Program-made: the position numbers and the translations under genes
The notes under the pieces: model-generated
Told to the model about the DNA's origin: nothing
The model's database searches: none
What the model saw: the letters and a program-made list of their open reading frames with translations, nothing else
Shown here: positions 41,222 through 53,287 of the stretch, in pieces
Layout: each line of letters opens with the position of its first letter
Numbering within the stretch: the stretch's first letter is position 1
Source of the DNA: Chondrosia reniformis
Lineage: Eukaryota; Porifera; Demospongiae; Chondrillida; Chondrillidae
Assembly: GCA_947172415.1 (NCBI GenBank)
Contig: OX359196.1
Span: forward strand, 6,821,901 to 6,885,900
Direction of reading: 5' to 3'
Length of the DNA: 64,000 nt

Positions 41222-41398
41222 AGGGGCAGGGGAAGGGACAGGGGGAGAGGGAGAGGGAGGGTTAGGGGCAGGGGCAGGGGCAGGGGCAGGGGGAGGGACA
41301 GGGGCAGGTTAGAGGGAGGGACAGGGGCAGGTTAGGGGGAGGGACAGGGGCAGGGGCAGGGACCAGGGACAGGGACAGGGGAGAGGGAGGGGTAGGGT
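41222..41398. repeat. G-rich hexamer satellite inside the GGH relic
   Basis: ggggca/gggaca units in the same relative place (between GGH exons 6 and 5) as the long array in the intact gene, but about 180 bp instead of 2.6 kb. Confidence 0.92.
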
Positions 41399-41478
41399 TA
41401 ACTAACCTCGGTTAGGACGGCTTCGTTGTGGTTGTTCATAGTGATTGGCTCATTCTGTAACAAGCTTAACTCCTCTTT
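41399..41478 (-). pseudogene. GGH exon-5 relic (longest copy)
   Basis: taactaacctcggttaggac through cttaactcctcttt aligns with 54346-54423, covering the intron-5 donor and much of exon 5. Confidence 0.82.
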
Positions 41479-41583
41479 CTTGCTCTCACAGTACAGAATT
41501 CTCTTCCAGACCTTCCTCACTCAAGTAGTAGAGAATGAATATTTGAAATGCTGTATTTATTGTGAATATTTTGCCCATTCAAG
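41479..41583 (-). pseudogene. Relic of an adhesion-GPCR 7TM exon
   Basis: ttgctctcacagtacagaat, cttccagaccttcctcact, gtagagaatgaatat and gtgaatattttgcccattca align with 9005-9125 in gene B exon 27 (last two helices and start of tail, [11 protein letters not shown]...VRKVWKRIL) with small deletions. It lies about 540 bp 3' of the gene D stop codon, the place where a 7TM exon would be expected. Confidence 0.8.
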
Positions 41584-41744
41584 GTACAGTAGTTCCATTC
41601 TGGCAGAACACTGGTGGTCATAACAACAATATATCAATTATACTTCCTTTGTAAAGTATATAACACACTGTAAATATAATAAGGATGAGTATATGGCTCT
41701 AAGGAATACAAAAACAGAACATTCTAAAGTATGCAAAAATATGC

Positions 41745-41880
41745 ACACTGCATGGTATTTCATTGGGGGAGTACACTGCATACTTAGGCCAATAAAGGTG
41801 CGTCAACAAGTGTAAACAATTTTTTGTGAAATTATTGGTATACTCCCCCAACCTACCTATAGACATTTATAGGAAAAGAT
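41745..41880 (-). pseudogene. Piece resembling the PIK3C3-like relic
   Basis: gtatttcattgggggagtac and aagtgtaaacaattttttgt match 7630-7700 and 24675-24745 in the other spacers. The link to PIK3C3 exon 22 is weak here. Confidence 0.35.
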
Positions 41881-42120
41881 CTTGTACATGACACTATGAT
41901 TATTATGCATGATAATACTTCAATACCTCATAGTTATACGATATTGGTGCCCATGAGGTGAATGACCAAATATTCACAAAATATAAAGCATTAATGTAAT
42001 AATATGATGCATATAGTATATATAGCTGATGTTTTTATATACTGTATTGAGCACATGTATACTCCTATAGATAATGTTTTAATGTTTCTGATTCCAATCC
42101 TTGTTGGAAGTTATTTAAAA

Positions 42121-45100
42121 CTACATTTCAGCAGTGACTGATTCATTGGCAAACACTCCTTCATCACTGTGATCTGGTTTGACCATGTTATTATCAAGAC
42201 TGGACCCACCATTAGCTGGTATATTGTCTCCATTAGTGTTTCTAATGACTGAAACAGCTGAATCATTGACAAGACCATTTTCAGTTTCTATAACAACATT
42301 TTTTTGCTTTCTCCATCTACAAAATAGAAAGTAATGTGTATAGCAAAGTTGCAAGTTCTTACACTATTAGGTATACGTATATAGTGTTATGGTGCATTCT
42401 TAATTGTATATACATACATATATTGACTATTAAAATGAAGCGAGACGTTCTCATATGCACCGAAAGTGTGATCATATATGACAAATGTGGTGAAATATTG
42501 CCCCAGTCTGAGAGATGATCTCACTTTGATCATTTTAACAGTGTTCAGATCTCATCAATGTATGTATTGTAAAGTACAGTACATACAGCTTGCCAATTTT
42601 TGGATGCTTCAGAACTTACGCAATAATCACTCCTCCCACAATGGCAATAATAACAAAAACAACAATCACTGCTACTACAATTGGAATGATGATAGCCACA
42701 ATGGCCACAGGGGCTATGGGTGGGGAAGGCTGTTCGTCAAGGACCTATATATGAATATCAAACATCATATCATAGTATGTATATCATATATATAGGTGAA
42801 AATTTATATACTTTGCAATATCAAAAATCAAGTATTAGTTTTGTATATATAATATACATATATATATACCAATACAATTGCAACTTAATGTATACATATA
42901 CGTATATGATAATCATGAGCGATATATATGTATATAGGGCAAATATGAGTAAACATCAAAATGTTTTATCAATGTCTGTGAATGCTGACACCAAGTTTCA
43001 GGCTCATATCTGTCCATTTAACAGAGTTACAACACTAAATGTACATGAAATATTGGTATACCAATTTAATATATGGTAATAGAGATAGGAAAAATTTATT
43101 TCAACATCTAATTTTCCAAAAACTCATTGGACATTGTGGATGTCTATGAATGCTTATATAAGTATATATATATATCTAATCCATAGCCTGCCCCTTGATT
43201 ATATAGCTAATTAATACACTCAAGTTAATGGTGTATATATATATACTCACTGATAACACAGCATAGGTTGTGGCATGGTTACATCTGCATTCCACCTGTC
43301 CATTGGTTGGGAATAATGTCAGACATCCATCTGTCCTAAAAGCTGTTTTATATGAGAATATTATTAGTAGTAACTTTAGCATTCCAAGAATTGTAATTAT
43401 ACAAGACACTTTAGTCTACAAATCTTTATATAATTATATGTATATAAAGATTATATATATGCTTGAAATACGTATGTGTATATATATATACACATATATT
43501 GTTCTACCAGTATATAATAAATATATGTGAATAATATTATACAGCAGAATACTGACCATCTCCTGACTGTCTTCTTGCTCGGCATTCAGATCTTTTTCCA
43601 CTTCCAGCATTCTGTGACTACATTGTTACACACAAAGTACATGTACATATATACAAAGGATGGATATTATACACTCCTTAAATCAATACGTTAATTCTAC
43701 TGAATATAGAGAGTGTCAACAACATGAATGTAGAGCAATTTCCTAAAACAATGCTGAATGGTATACGTATACCCACATTGAGTTTCCAATTGGATGGTTC
43801 TATAATATATATATTCCTACTTGGCAAATGTTCAAATATAATTATATACCTAATAATAATGCATAATAGGAGAAAATTGTCACAGTGTGTCATTTGATAC
43901 AATATATAAATGCTCACCCTATGTCTAATTCTGATTGGTCTTTGAAGGTTTGAAATGCTCCCAATACCAAAGTTAATATCTATGACTTCACCAAGCACAT
44001 CATCCAGAAATGTGATAATACCTCTCCTTCGAATAATTACAATTGTTACTTCAACAGTAATATTTCCAAACACCTCTGCTGGAATACCAATGTCTAATTC
44101 ATTATTGGTTTCATTAGTATATTGAGGACTGTATTCCTCAGTGTCTGGATCAATATTATTTAGATTAACATTTATTTTTGATGCAATAATAGTATCTGTT
44201 TCCACGGTGATGTCTTCACTGAATCCATTGACAAAATTAGCAGCCAAATCAATAATCCTTTAAGAGTTGAAATATTGTCATATAAGTATAATTATTACTT
44301 CAACTTGTAGGTAAGTGTTAAATTGAAAAACAAAATTATTATTAATATAATAGGGGACGTACGTATATCTGGTTTTGCAACACCTTGACCAACTGGTATA
44401 ACAGTAATTATATTGGTCACAGTGCCAGTCACCAATTAATTGGTGCCTATATTGACTGTATAAGCATATAAATGCATATGTTATATAGGCAAATATAGCA
44501 CTATATAGGTCACAGTGCTCCACAAGATATTTATCTTACATGAAAGGATTGAATTTCACAGAAGATCAAGATAAAGATAAAGAAAAAGACTCCCAGGATC
44601 ACTGATGAAGGGTGGGATTCCCAGAAACGGCTGTCTGACCCAGTGGAGAAGAAGATGAAAGAAAGGAAAAGAAGGAAGAAAAGACTCCTGTATCTTCATC
44701 CAAAGCTCTCTTCAGGTTTAGTTCCCCTATAGGCTTTTTACAGAATAGGCATAGCATGTAGGAAAATGGTATATTAGATTTTTCATGATATATGGATGGA
44801 TTGTAAATAATTGTTTGGTTACCTATAGCTACGTATATACTTGCAATGTAATTTGAACTCAAAGCAAAGAGTTTTATATGTATTATAGGACAAGTACGTA
44901 ATACTGTGTATGTTATCTCACATTGCTCCAGTGTCAATATCTTGATGGCTGTCTCGTAAGACATCTTCATCAGCCTCTCTGATAAGCTCATCGGTATTCC
45001 TAATTACCATCTCCTGGGGAACAGAAATCAGAATGAATAAACAATAAGGCAAAATGGGCTCCCATTCATTTCCATAGCAACCGCTAATCATGAATAAACT

Positions 45101-48100
45101 TACGTACAGTTAGATTATTTAAGTCCAGGTCAATTAATCCTTCTGCTATAGTGGCCACATCACTGCCAGTAATATTACTTCCATTTCTACTTATAAGCTC
45201 TTCCAATATTTCTATGACACTCTCACCCTGCAGGTACATGATGCAATAAAACCATTTTACAATACATTCAATGTAAATGTTTCCATTTTGAATTTAATTT
45301 GTATGCTTATGGAAACAATTTTTAAAAAACATACATACATATATATCATGTACATATACGTATGTCATACGTATATTACTATATATATGCAGGACATAAA
45401 ATTATTTCTTGAAAACAGTGTATTATATACAATCTTAAATCTTAAATCTTAGATTCTAAAATACGTAGATCAAAGATATCTCTACTTATTTGCATATCAG
45501 TACTTACATTGCATAGTCTAACTAATGCCATGCCAAGACAATTGACAAAATTGGATGGAGCCCATTCTCCATTTGGTAGACATTGTCTTCTTGCTCTTTG
45601 TCCTGTGTTGCTCTTCATTGGACAAGGACAGAATACAACAGCTTCATCACCAAAAGCTGTCAGGGGCCACTGGACAGTCTCATTGTATTTCTCAGTCATA
45701 AACAGCTCAGATTCTACAGGACAACCATCAGCTACAGAAAACCAAACAAAGGGAGTCACATATAGATATTAATATATGTATGTATACTACTATCACCATC
45801 AGTTTGTTTGTATTAGAGGTGTAACTTATTAGTGTCATTTTCAGCTGATGAAGGTCTACGAACTGAAACATTCTAAAATAATCCAGTAATTGTTTTGCAT
45901 TACTACAGAAAGCTCGTCATTTAGCCACTTCCACATGACATCTAACTTTGGCACAGGTATTGCGCAGTTAACCCAATCCTTCTCATACATATATATTGCA
46001 CATGAATGATTACAAACATGTAGTATATGCACATATGTGATTTATGCTCAATAGTGTGTAAGCACGCTTCTCAGCTTACCAACACATGTTTTCCTATCTC
46101 CAGACAATTTAAAGCCATTATTGCAAGTGCAGTTAAATGATCCTTCAGTGTTGACACATTCTTGATTACATCCATGATCACCATCACATTCGTCAATGTC
46201 TGAAAATAATGTATATACAAATTTAAATTTCCTTACCCCATCCTTTATTATTCTATATAATTTGATTGGAACTTATCAACCTATATAATTTACGTAGATA
46301 TTTCACGGAAAACAGTATAATATGTGTCAAGGTCTGGGAAAAGCATCAAAACCTTAAAATGGACCAAATGACTTTTTCCAAGTCCTGACACACACATGTA
46401 TACATGTACTGTATATATGTACAGGAAGGAACAATTTACCTTGTATATGTATATATGTATTATGCAGTTAACAAGTGGCTTTGCACAATATATGAGTGTG
46501 TACGTCATCCTGTATATGTACATCCATTCTAACCTTGACAGGATGTTTCATTGATTAGAATAAATCCTGGTCTACAAGTACATTCACGTCCACCGGCAAC
46601 ATTGAGACAATTGTGATGACAGCCTCCGTTATTTATAAGACATTCATTTACATCTATTATATTTGTTAAATACAGTACGTATACATATTATGAAGTAACT
46701 GTATATAGCTTATAAATTCTTCAGGAACAATGCATATGTCTATTCTCTATAACATATGGCACCATATATATGTGTTGTACATATATGCACAGCCAATTGG
46801 CCTAAGCCTATATACAGTGGAAGTATATATAAGTAACAGTGTAAGTCGTACACATGCACATACAATACGTATATAAATACAAGAGTATATACCTACCATT
46901 GCATGCTCTTTCTCCCACTTTTATGTATCCTTCAGGACAATCACAAGTATAGCTACCTTTTGTATTGTTACACAAGCTTCTATCAAAGCACATTTGTTCA
47001 CCATTTTGACATTCATCAATATCTACAAATCAAAAGGATTTGGCAAATTGTCCCATTTAATATTATGCAGGGAGACATGTACGTACTTGTAATAATTGCC
47101 TATACATACCTATTGACTACTATACATTGTGAATCACATATATACATGTGTCTAAAGAATGCGAGATTGCAAGCTTTTTTGCCTGCATCCGTAATCTTTT
47201 GATGCGCATTGATTTGACACCTCTGTAATTCTGTATACTATAGGTTCACCTTCATCTAACATTCTTTTAACCACAATGTTTTCTTGTACCTGTAATTTTT
47301 AAATCACCATCTATATATTACCCTTATATTCAATTCATGATATATGATATATACTGGGAGACATACCTTCACAATCAGTTATATTCACAAGTTTAAACCC
47401 AGATCTGCAGCTGCACACAAAACTATCCATTGTGTTATTGCACACATGAGCACACCCTCCATTGTTCTGACTACACTCATCAATATCTATAATTAATGAA
47501 TACATACATAAGCATATTAAACAAGTACGTATATACATATATGATGAGTATAATAGAATTTCATGTGTTCAAGTAAATTAGAAATATTGTAGAAACTGCA
47601 GCTGGCTGTAGAAATACTTCCTAAATCGCAGTGTGGATTCAGGAATTGTACTGATATATACACTGTACATCAGTTGGGAGAGAAGTCATGGAAAAGGACA
47701 AATCCTTCTTGACACTTGTAGACTTGAACAAGGCTTTTGACTCTGTGTCGAGGAATGCCATGCATTGCTTAGCTAGCTAAGGCTTAAGGGAGACTCTAGT
47801 TCCCATTAAGCAAACTTCGGTTCCACCCTTTGTTCGAATCCATCATGCTCCTCATGCAGGATATATTTGTGTGGAGTAAAATCCAGAATCAGAAGATGGT
47901 ACATCACAGCCTTAAGATGAGCTTCAGATCTTAAAGTCCCATATTTGATTATTTGCTCCATTCATCAAGGAATGCAAGCCAGAATACACAATACACAAGA
48001 GGAGATCCATGTTGAAAATGGATTAAGGCAAGGTTGCTACATGACACTAGTCCTAGGTCTACTTAATCTGTGTGTGTTTTGCAGGTTGAATGCTGGCATA

Positions 48101-50931
48101 AAAGGATACACAGCACATTGACTTCAAAGACATTAGTGTTACGTTGAAATTCAAGTCTGACCAGAAACTGTTGCATGAGGAAGTATGCAAGGAATGCAGG
48201 TGACAGGAGCATTAGTGCATTACTTGTATCTACTGGATTAGGAGCAAAGGCATCCAGATCATATAAATCAAAAATTGCTCTGTTTGGGTGTAGGGTTACC
48301 TCAATTTAACCATGACCCGTATGTAGTCCAAGAGTGAGAAGGAGATAATTATTAAGATGGATGAAAAGGAGTGGTATACATACAGTGGCAACTACTTCCA
48401 GAAGAGGATGGGGTCAATATATATGCAGAATTAAGTGTGGAATACAAGACTCTTTTGGCACAAGAACTCGTGATATTTTCAGATTTGTTCTAAAACCGTT
48501 CAAAGGGAAAGCCACAAAAAGATATACTTATAAATCAACCCACGTGATGCTGCTAATGCATAAAGTACAAGAAGTGGTTTAAAAGTAAAGGTGGCATGGC
48601 AGTAGATGCAGCCAGAACCCCATGGATAAGCTAGTAAGTGTGTGTGTGTGCACTTAGGTGTGAATGTAGTCAAATTTCCTGGTCTTAGCTATGTATGTCT
48701 GCATTTAATACATCTACTTGGGACTTACCTATTGGTGTGGGGGTTAGCAAAGGCAGTGAAGAGGACATCCCTGCAGCTGAAGTAGAATCAATCAAGGTTG
48801 TCTCAAATTCATCACTCAAGGTGGCATCGATCAAGGTTGTCTCAAATTCATCACTTGGGGTGGCATCCATCAAGGTTGTCTCAAATTCATCACTTGATGT
48901 GGCATCGATCAAGGTTGTCTCAAATCCATCACTTGAGGTGGCATCGATCAAGGTTGTCTCAAATTCATCACTTGAGGTTGCATCGATCAAGGTTGTCTCA
49001 AATTCATCACTTGAGGTTGTTTCAAATCCATCACTTGAAGTGGCATCGATCAAGGTTGTCTCAAATTCATCACTTGAGGTGGCATCGATCAAGGTTGTCT
49101 CAAATCCATCACTTGAGGTGGCATCGATCAAGGTTGTCTCAAATTCATCACTTGAGGTGGCATCGATCAAGGTTGTCTCAAATTCATCACTTGAGGTGGC
49201 ATCGATCAAGGTTGTCTCAAATTCATCACTTGAAGTTGTCTCGAATCCATCACTTGAGGTGGCATCGATCAAGGTTGTCTCAAATTCACCACTTGAGGTT
49301 GTCTCAAATCCATCACTTGAAGTGGCATCGATCAAGGTTGTCTCAAATCCATCACTTGAGGTTGTCTCAAATCCATCATTTGAGGTTGTCTCAAATCCAT
49401 CACTTGAGGTGGCATCAAATCCATCACTTGAAGTGGCATCGATCAAGGTTGTCTCAAATTCATCACTTAAGGTGGCATCGATCAAGGTTGTCTCAAATTC
49501 ATCACTTGAAGTTGTCTCGAATCCATCACTTGAGGTGGCATCGATCAAGGTTGTCTCAAATTCATCACTTGAGGTTGTCTCAAATCCATCACTTGAGGTG
49601 GCATCGATCAAGGTTGTCTCAAATTCATCACTTGAGGTGGCATCGATCAAGGTTGTCTCAAATTCATCACTTGAGGTTGTCTCAAATCCATTACTTGAGG
49701 TGGCATCGATCAAGGTTGTCTCAAATTCATCACTTGAGGTTGTCTCAAATTCATCACTTGAGGTGGCATTGATCAAGGTTGTCTCAAATCCATCACTTGA
49801 GGTGGCATCGATCAAGGTTGTCTCAAATTCATCACTTGAGGTGGCATCGATCAAGGTTGTCTCAAATTCATCACTTGAGGTGGCATCGATCAAGGTTGTC
49901 CCAAATTCATCACTTGAAGTTGTCTCAAATCCATCACTTGAGGTGGCATCGATCAAGGTTGTCTCAAATTCATCACTTGAGGTGGCATCCATCAAGGTTG
50001 TCTTGAATCCATCACTTGAGGTGGCATCGATCAAGGTTGTCTCAAATTCATCACTTGAGGTTGTCTCAAATCCATCACTTGAAGTGGCATCGATCAAGGT
50101 TGTCTCAAATCCATCACTTGAGGTTGTCTCAAATCCATCATTTGAGGTTGTCTCAAATCCATCACTTGAGGTGGCATCAAATCCATCACTTGAGGTGGGA
50201 AAAGAGAATGGATCTGAGTGATTTGCGGAGGTTGTACATGGTCCTAATAAGTGATTCAAAGTGGTTAATATAATCATTCACATTTATATAATACATACGT
50301 ACATGAATAATTAAAGTGATAAACAGACTGCAGTAAGATATAAATCAGGATGAGTTTGGATTTGATATAGTCATTAATTTTCCACATTCCAAAAAAGTAT
50401 TATATCCCTATACACAGTCTATACCTATGGTATACTTTGCAGTATAATGTATCTTTGTACAGTGCTACATGGGGCAAAATAGCCCTAGTGTGCAAAGCAC
50501 ATGAAGCACTTAAATTAATTAATTGTTAATAATAATAATATACAATATATAGATTGCCTCTATATAAGTCTAAGTCTAAGATAAAAACATTTAAAAATAA
50601 AAGTAGAAGTGGGGATGGCAGTGCTTCCAACAGTCACTAACAAATCTGGAAAAGGTAGCAAAACAAGAAAGGGATCATGTGACAAGGATAACCATGATAT
50701 AGAAGTGGTATATATACTGGAATTTAAGTGACTGAACCATACACATCACTTCCATGTTTGTGTCCTTTGGTATAGCTGAAGTAGGGATTATGTGCCAGTC
50801 AGAGTATATTCTATACTGTAAGTGGCAGATATTCATATAACATTATCCAGAATAGAAACAAGCTTACCAAAAGTGAAAATTAGGCTGATAACCAGGACTA
50901 TTGGTATTTTACAGTCACAAGCCCAGTTCAT
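42121..50931 (-). CDS. Gene D: single-pass HormR-GAIN-GPS membrane protein with four cbEGF domains (7TM-less adhesion-GPCR relative)
   Basis: Exons: 50931-50868, 50243-48729, 47486-47367, 47022-46897, 46653-46534, 46199-46080, 45731-45508, 45227-45108, 45013-44922, 44257-43918, 43611-43557, 43342-43251, 42744-42620, 42316-42121. Phases agree throughout; 3309 nt give 1102 residues. Signal peptide ([14 protein letters not shown]) split as in A-C; Ser/Thr repeats to ~526; four calcium-binding EGFs (each opening D[IV][DN]EC) at 527-688; HormR 689-763; GAIN 764-947; GPS degenerate: the first Trp-containing half is replaced by [11 protein letters not shown], then DGC...[13 protein letters not shown], with HAT in place of HLT; one hydrophobic helix ([20 protein letters not shown]) at ~1007-1038; 64-residue polar tail ending TAEM. 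No further 7TM exon was found before the spacer. Self-cleavage is doubtful. Function unknown; by architecture a surface or adhesion receptor. Confidence 0.88.
44556..44790. repeat. Dispersed repeat family, copy in a gene D intron
   Basis: About 235 bp, ttcacagaagatcaagataa to tagatttttcatg, closely matching 63656-63900 and 25886-26125. Confidence 0.85.
47600..48620 (+). mobile_element. LINE reverse-transcriptase relic in intron 2 of gene D
   Basis: Plus strand reads [19 protein letters not shown] (about 47705-47765), and later [15 protein letters not shown] (about 48010-48055), the LINE reverse-transcriptase motifs (V)DLxKAFDxVxR and NGxRQGC. Stops and frameshifts intervene, so it is inactive. 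Confidence 0.7.
48780..50210 (-). repeat. Coding minisatellite of gene D (39-bp units)
   Basis: 39-bp units encoding [13 protein letters not shown], mixed with shorter SSDGFETT units, fill most of the 1515-nt exon 2. The ETTLI core is shared with A-C. Lengths stay multiples of three. The opposite strand is also open. Confidence 0.92.
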
Positions 50932-51147
50932 TTCTTCAGTATATTTGTCAATCACAGCAGTTGTACCTTAACTGGTGAAACAGTATACAGCTATTGATGT
51001 ATACCTGGCAATAATCTATACTACAAATACCATCTACGTACGTATATATAATAGTGTCAAAATGCATGGTATGTAATGTACAGTATATACTAGTCACATG
51101 TCTCAGTTAAATTAGAATTACGTAGATGTTTTAAATTCTCAAGGTTA

Positions 51148-51153
51148 TTTATT
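51148..51153 (-). promoter_or_regulatory. Candidate polyadenylation signal of GGH
   Basis: AATAAA on the minus strand about 130 bp after the GGH stop codon. Position fits, but no cleavage-site evidence. Confidence 0.4.
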
Positions 51154-51281
51154 AAGCTTCATTTTATCAAGCAGTTACCTACAAAGTATACACTATTTAA
51201 AATGTTCATGCAATTTGCTGAGCTGCATGGCAAATGTATAAAATTTAAAGTGTCACTTCAGATATATACAACTTTGTGATG

Positions 51282-52861
51282 TCAGTCAAAAATGTAAACT
51301 TGTTCAAAGTTGCTTCCAGTCTTGCCAGAGTATGTTGCATTGTAATTGTATATCAACCACTTCTGTGCTTCCTTCAAACTGGCAAAGGAGTGACTACTGT
51401 TGCGAGCTAAATAGAGAAAGGGAGAACGTATTGCTAGGTAACACATGCACCCTGGAAGATGGCAGTACCTTCGTTCACAAAGAAATTGGCCACAGTCTGA
51501 GCTATTCTCACTGCATGGAAGGAGTGGTGTATGACCTCATTCAAGTTCCACTCAAATGTATTCTTTTCTGGATGCCACTGGACAGCATAAAAGGGATACT
51601 TGATGGCTTCTACTGTTGAGACAAACTCCAGTCCATTTCTGTCCTTGTTGGTGGAAAGCATTTTGTAGAATGAGTTCAACTTTGGAGTAGTCTTGAATGT
51701 CTGTGCAGTGAAGTAAAAAGAGTAGGACCCTAATGTGTACATAAATGAAGAGCTACTTCTAGGAGATTTCAAAATTAAGTGGCAGGGGCAGGGACATGGG
51801 GAGGGACATGGGGAGGGACATGGGGAGGGACATGGGGAGGGACATGGGGAGGGACATGGGGAGGGACATGGGGAGGGACAGGGGCAGGGACAGGGACAGG
51901 AGCATGGGGAGGGACATGGGGAGGGACATGGGGAGGGACATGGGGAGGGACATGGGGAGGGACAGGGACAGGGACAGGGACAGGAGCATGGGGAGGGACA
52001 TGGGGAGGGACATGGGGAGGGACATGGGGAGGGACAGGGACATGGATAGGGACAGGGACAGGGGCAGGGACAGGGGCAGGGACATGGGGAGGGACAGGGA
52101 CAGGGGCAGGGACAGGGACAGGGGCAGGGACAGGGACAGGGGCAGGGGCAGGGACAGGGGCAGGGGCAGGGGCAGGGACAGGGGCAGGGGCAGGGGCAGG
52201 GACAGGGGCAGGGACATGGGCAGGGACAGGGGCAGGGACATGGGCAGGGACAGGGACATGGGCAGGGACAGGGGCGGGGACACGGGGAGGGACAGGGACA
52301 TGGATAGGGACAGGGACAGGGGCAGGGACAGGGGCAGGGACATGGGGAGGGACAGGGACAGGGGCAGGGGCAGGGGCAGGGGCAGGGGCAGGGACAGGGG
52401 CAGGGACAGGGGCAGGGGCAGGGGCAGGGACAGGGGCAGGGGCAGGGACATGGGGAGGGACAGGGACAGGGACAGGGGCAGGGACAGGGACAGGGGCAGG
52501 GACATGGGGAGGGACAGGGACAGGGACAGGGGCAGGGACAGGGACAGGGACAGGGGTAGGGGCAGGGACAGGGACAGGGACAGGGACAGGGGCAGGGACA
52601 TGGGCAGGGACAGGGGCGGGGACACGGGGAGGGACAGGGACATGGATAGGGACAGGGACAGGGGCAGGGACAGGGGCAGGGACATGGGGAGGGACAGGGA
52701 CAGGGGCAGGGGCAGGGACAGGGGCAGGGACAGGGGCAGGGGCAGGGGCAGGGGCAGGGACAGGGGCAGGGGCAGGGACATGGGGAGGGACAGGGACAGG
52801 GACAGGGGCAGGGACAGGGACAGGGGCAGGGACATGGGGAGGGACAGGGACAGGGACAGGG

Positions 52862-52897
<36 letters not shown>

Positions 52898-53191
52898 GCA
52901 GGGGCAGGGGCAGGGACAGGGACAGGGGCAGGGACATGGGGAGGGACAGGGACAGGGGCAGGGACAGGGACAGGGGCAGGGACATGGGGAGGGACAGGGA
53001 CAGGGACAGGGGCAGGGACAGGGGCAGGGACAGGGACAGGGACAGGGACAGGGGCAGGGACATGGGCAGGGACAGGGGCGGGGACACGGGGAGGGACAGG
53101 GACATGGATAGGGACAGGGACAGGGGCAGGGACAGGGACAGGGGCAGGGACAGGGGCAGGGACATGGGGAGGGACAGGGACAGGGACAGGG

Positions 53192-53227
<36 letters not shown>

Positions 53228-53239
53228 GCAGGGGCAGGG

Positions 53240-53287
<48 letters not shown>

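Larger units (their letters stand above)
40408..42120. other. Spacer between gene C start and gene D stop
   Basis: A mosaic: a short LINE piece (40985-41057), GGH exon 7/6 relic (41060-41221), hexamer satellite (41222-41398), GGH exon-5 relic (41399-41478), 7TM-exon relic (41479-41583), and a piece like the PIK3C3 relic (41745-41880). The rest is AT-rich with nothing recognised. Confidence 0.7.

Noticed and set aside
48695..50221. Long plus-strand open frame of about 508 codons
   Set aside because: Antisense of the gene D Ser/Thr repeat exon; 39-bp units keep all frames open. The minus strand has signal-peptide exon, splice sites and matching phases.
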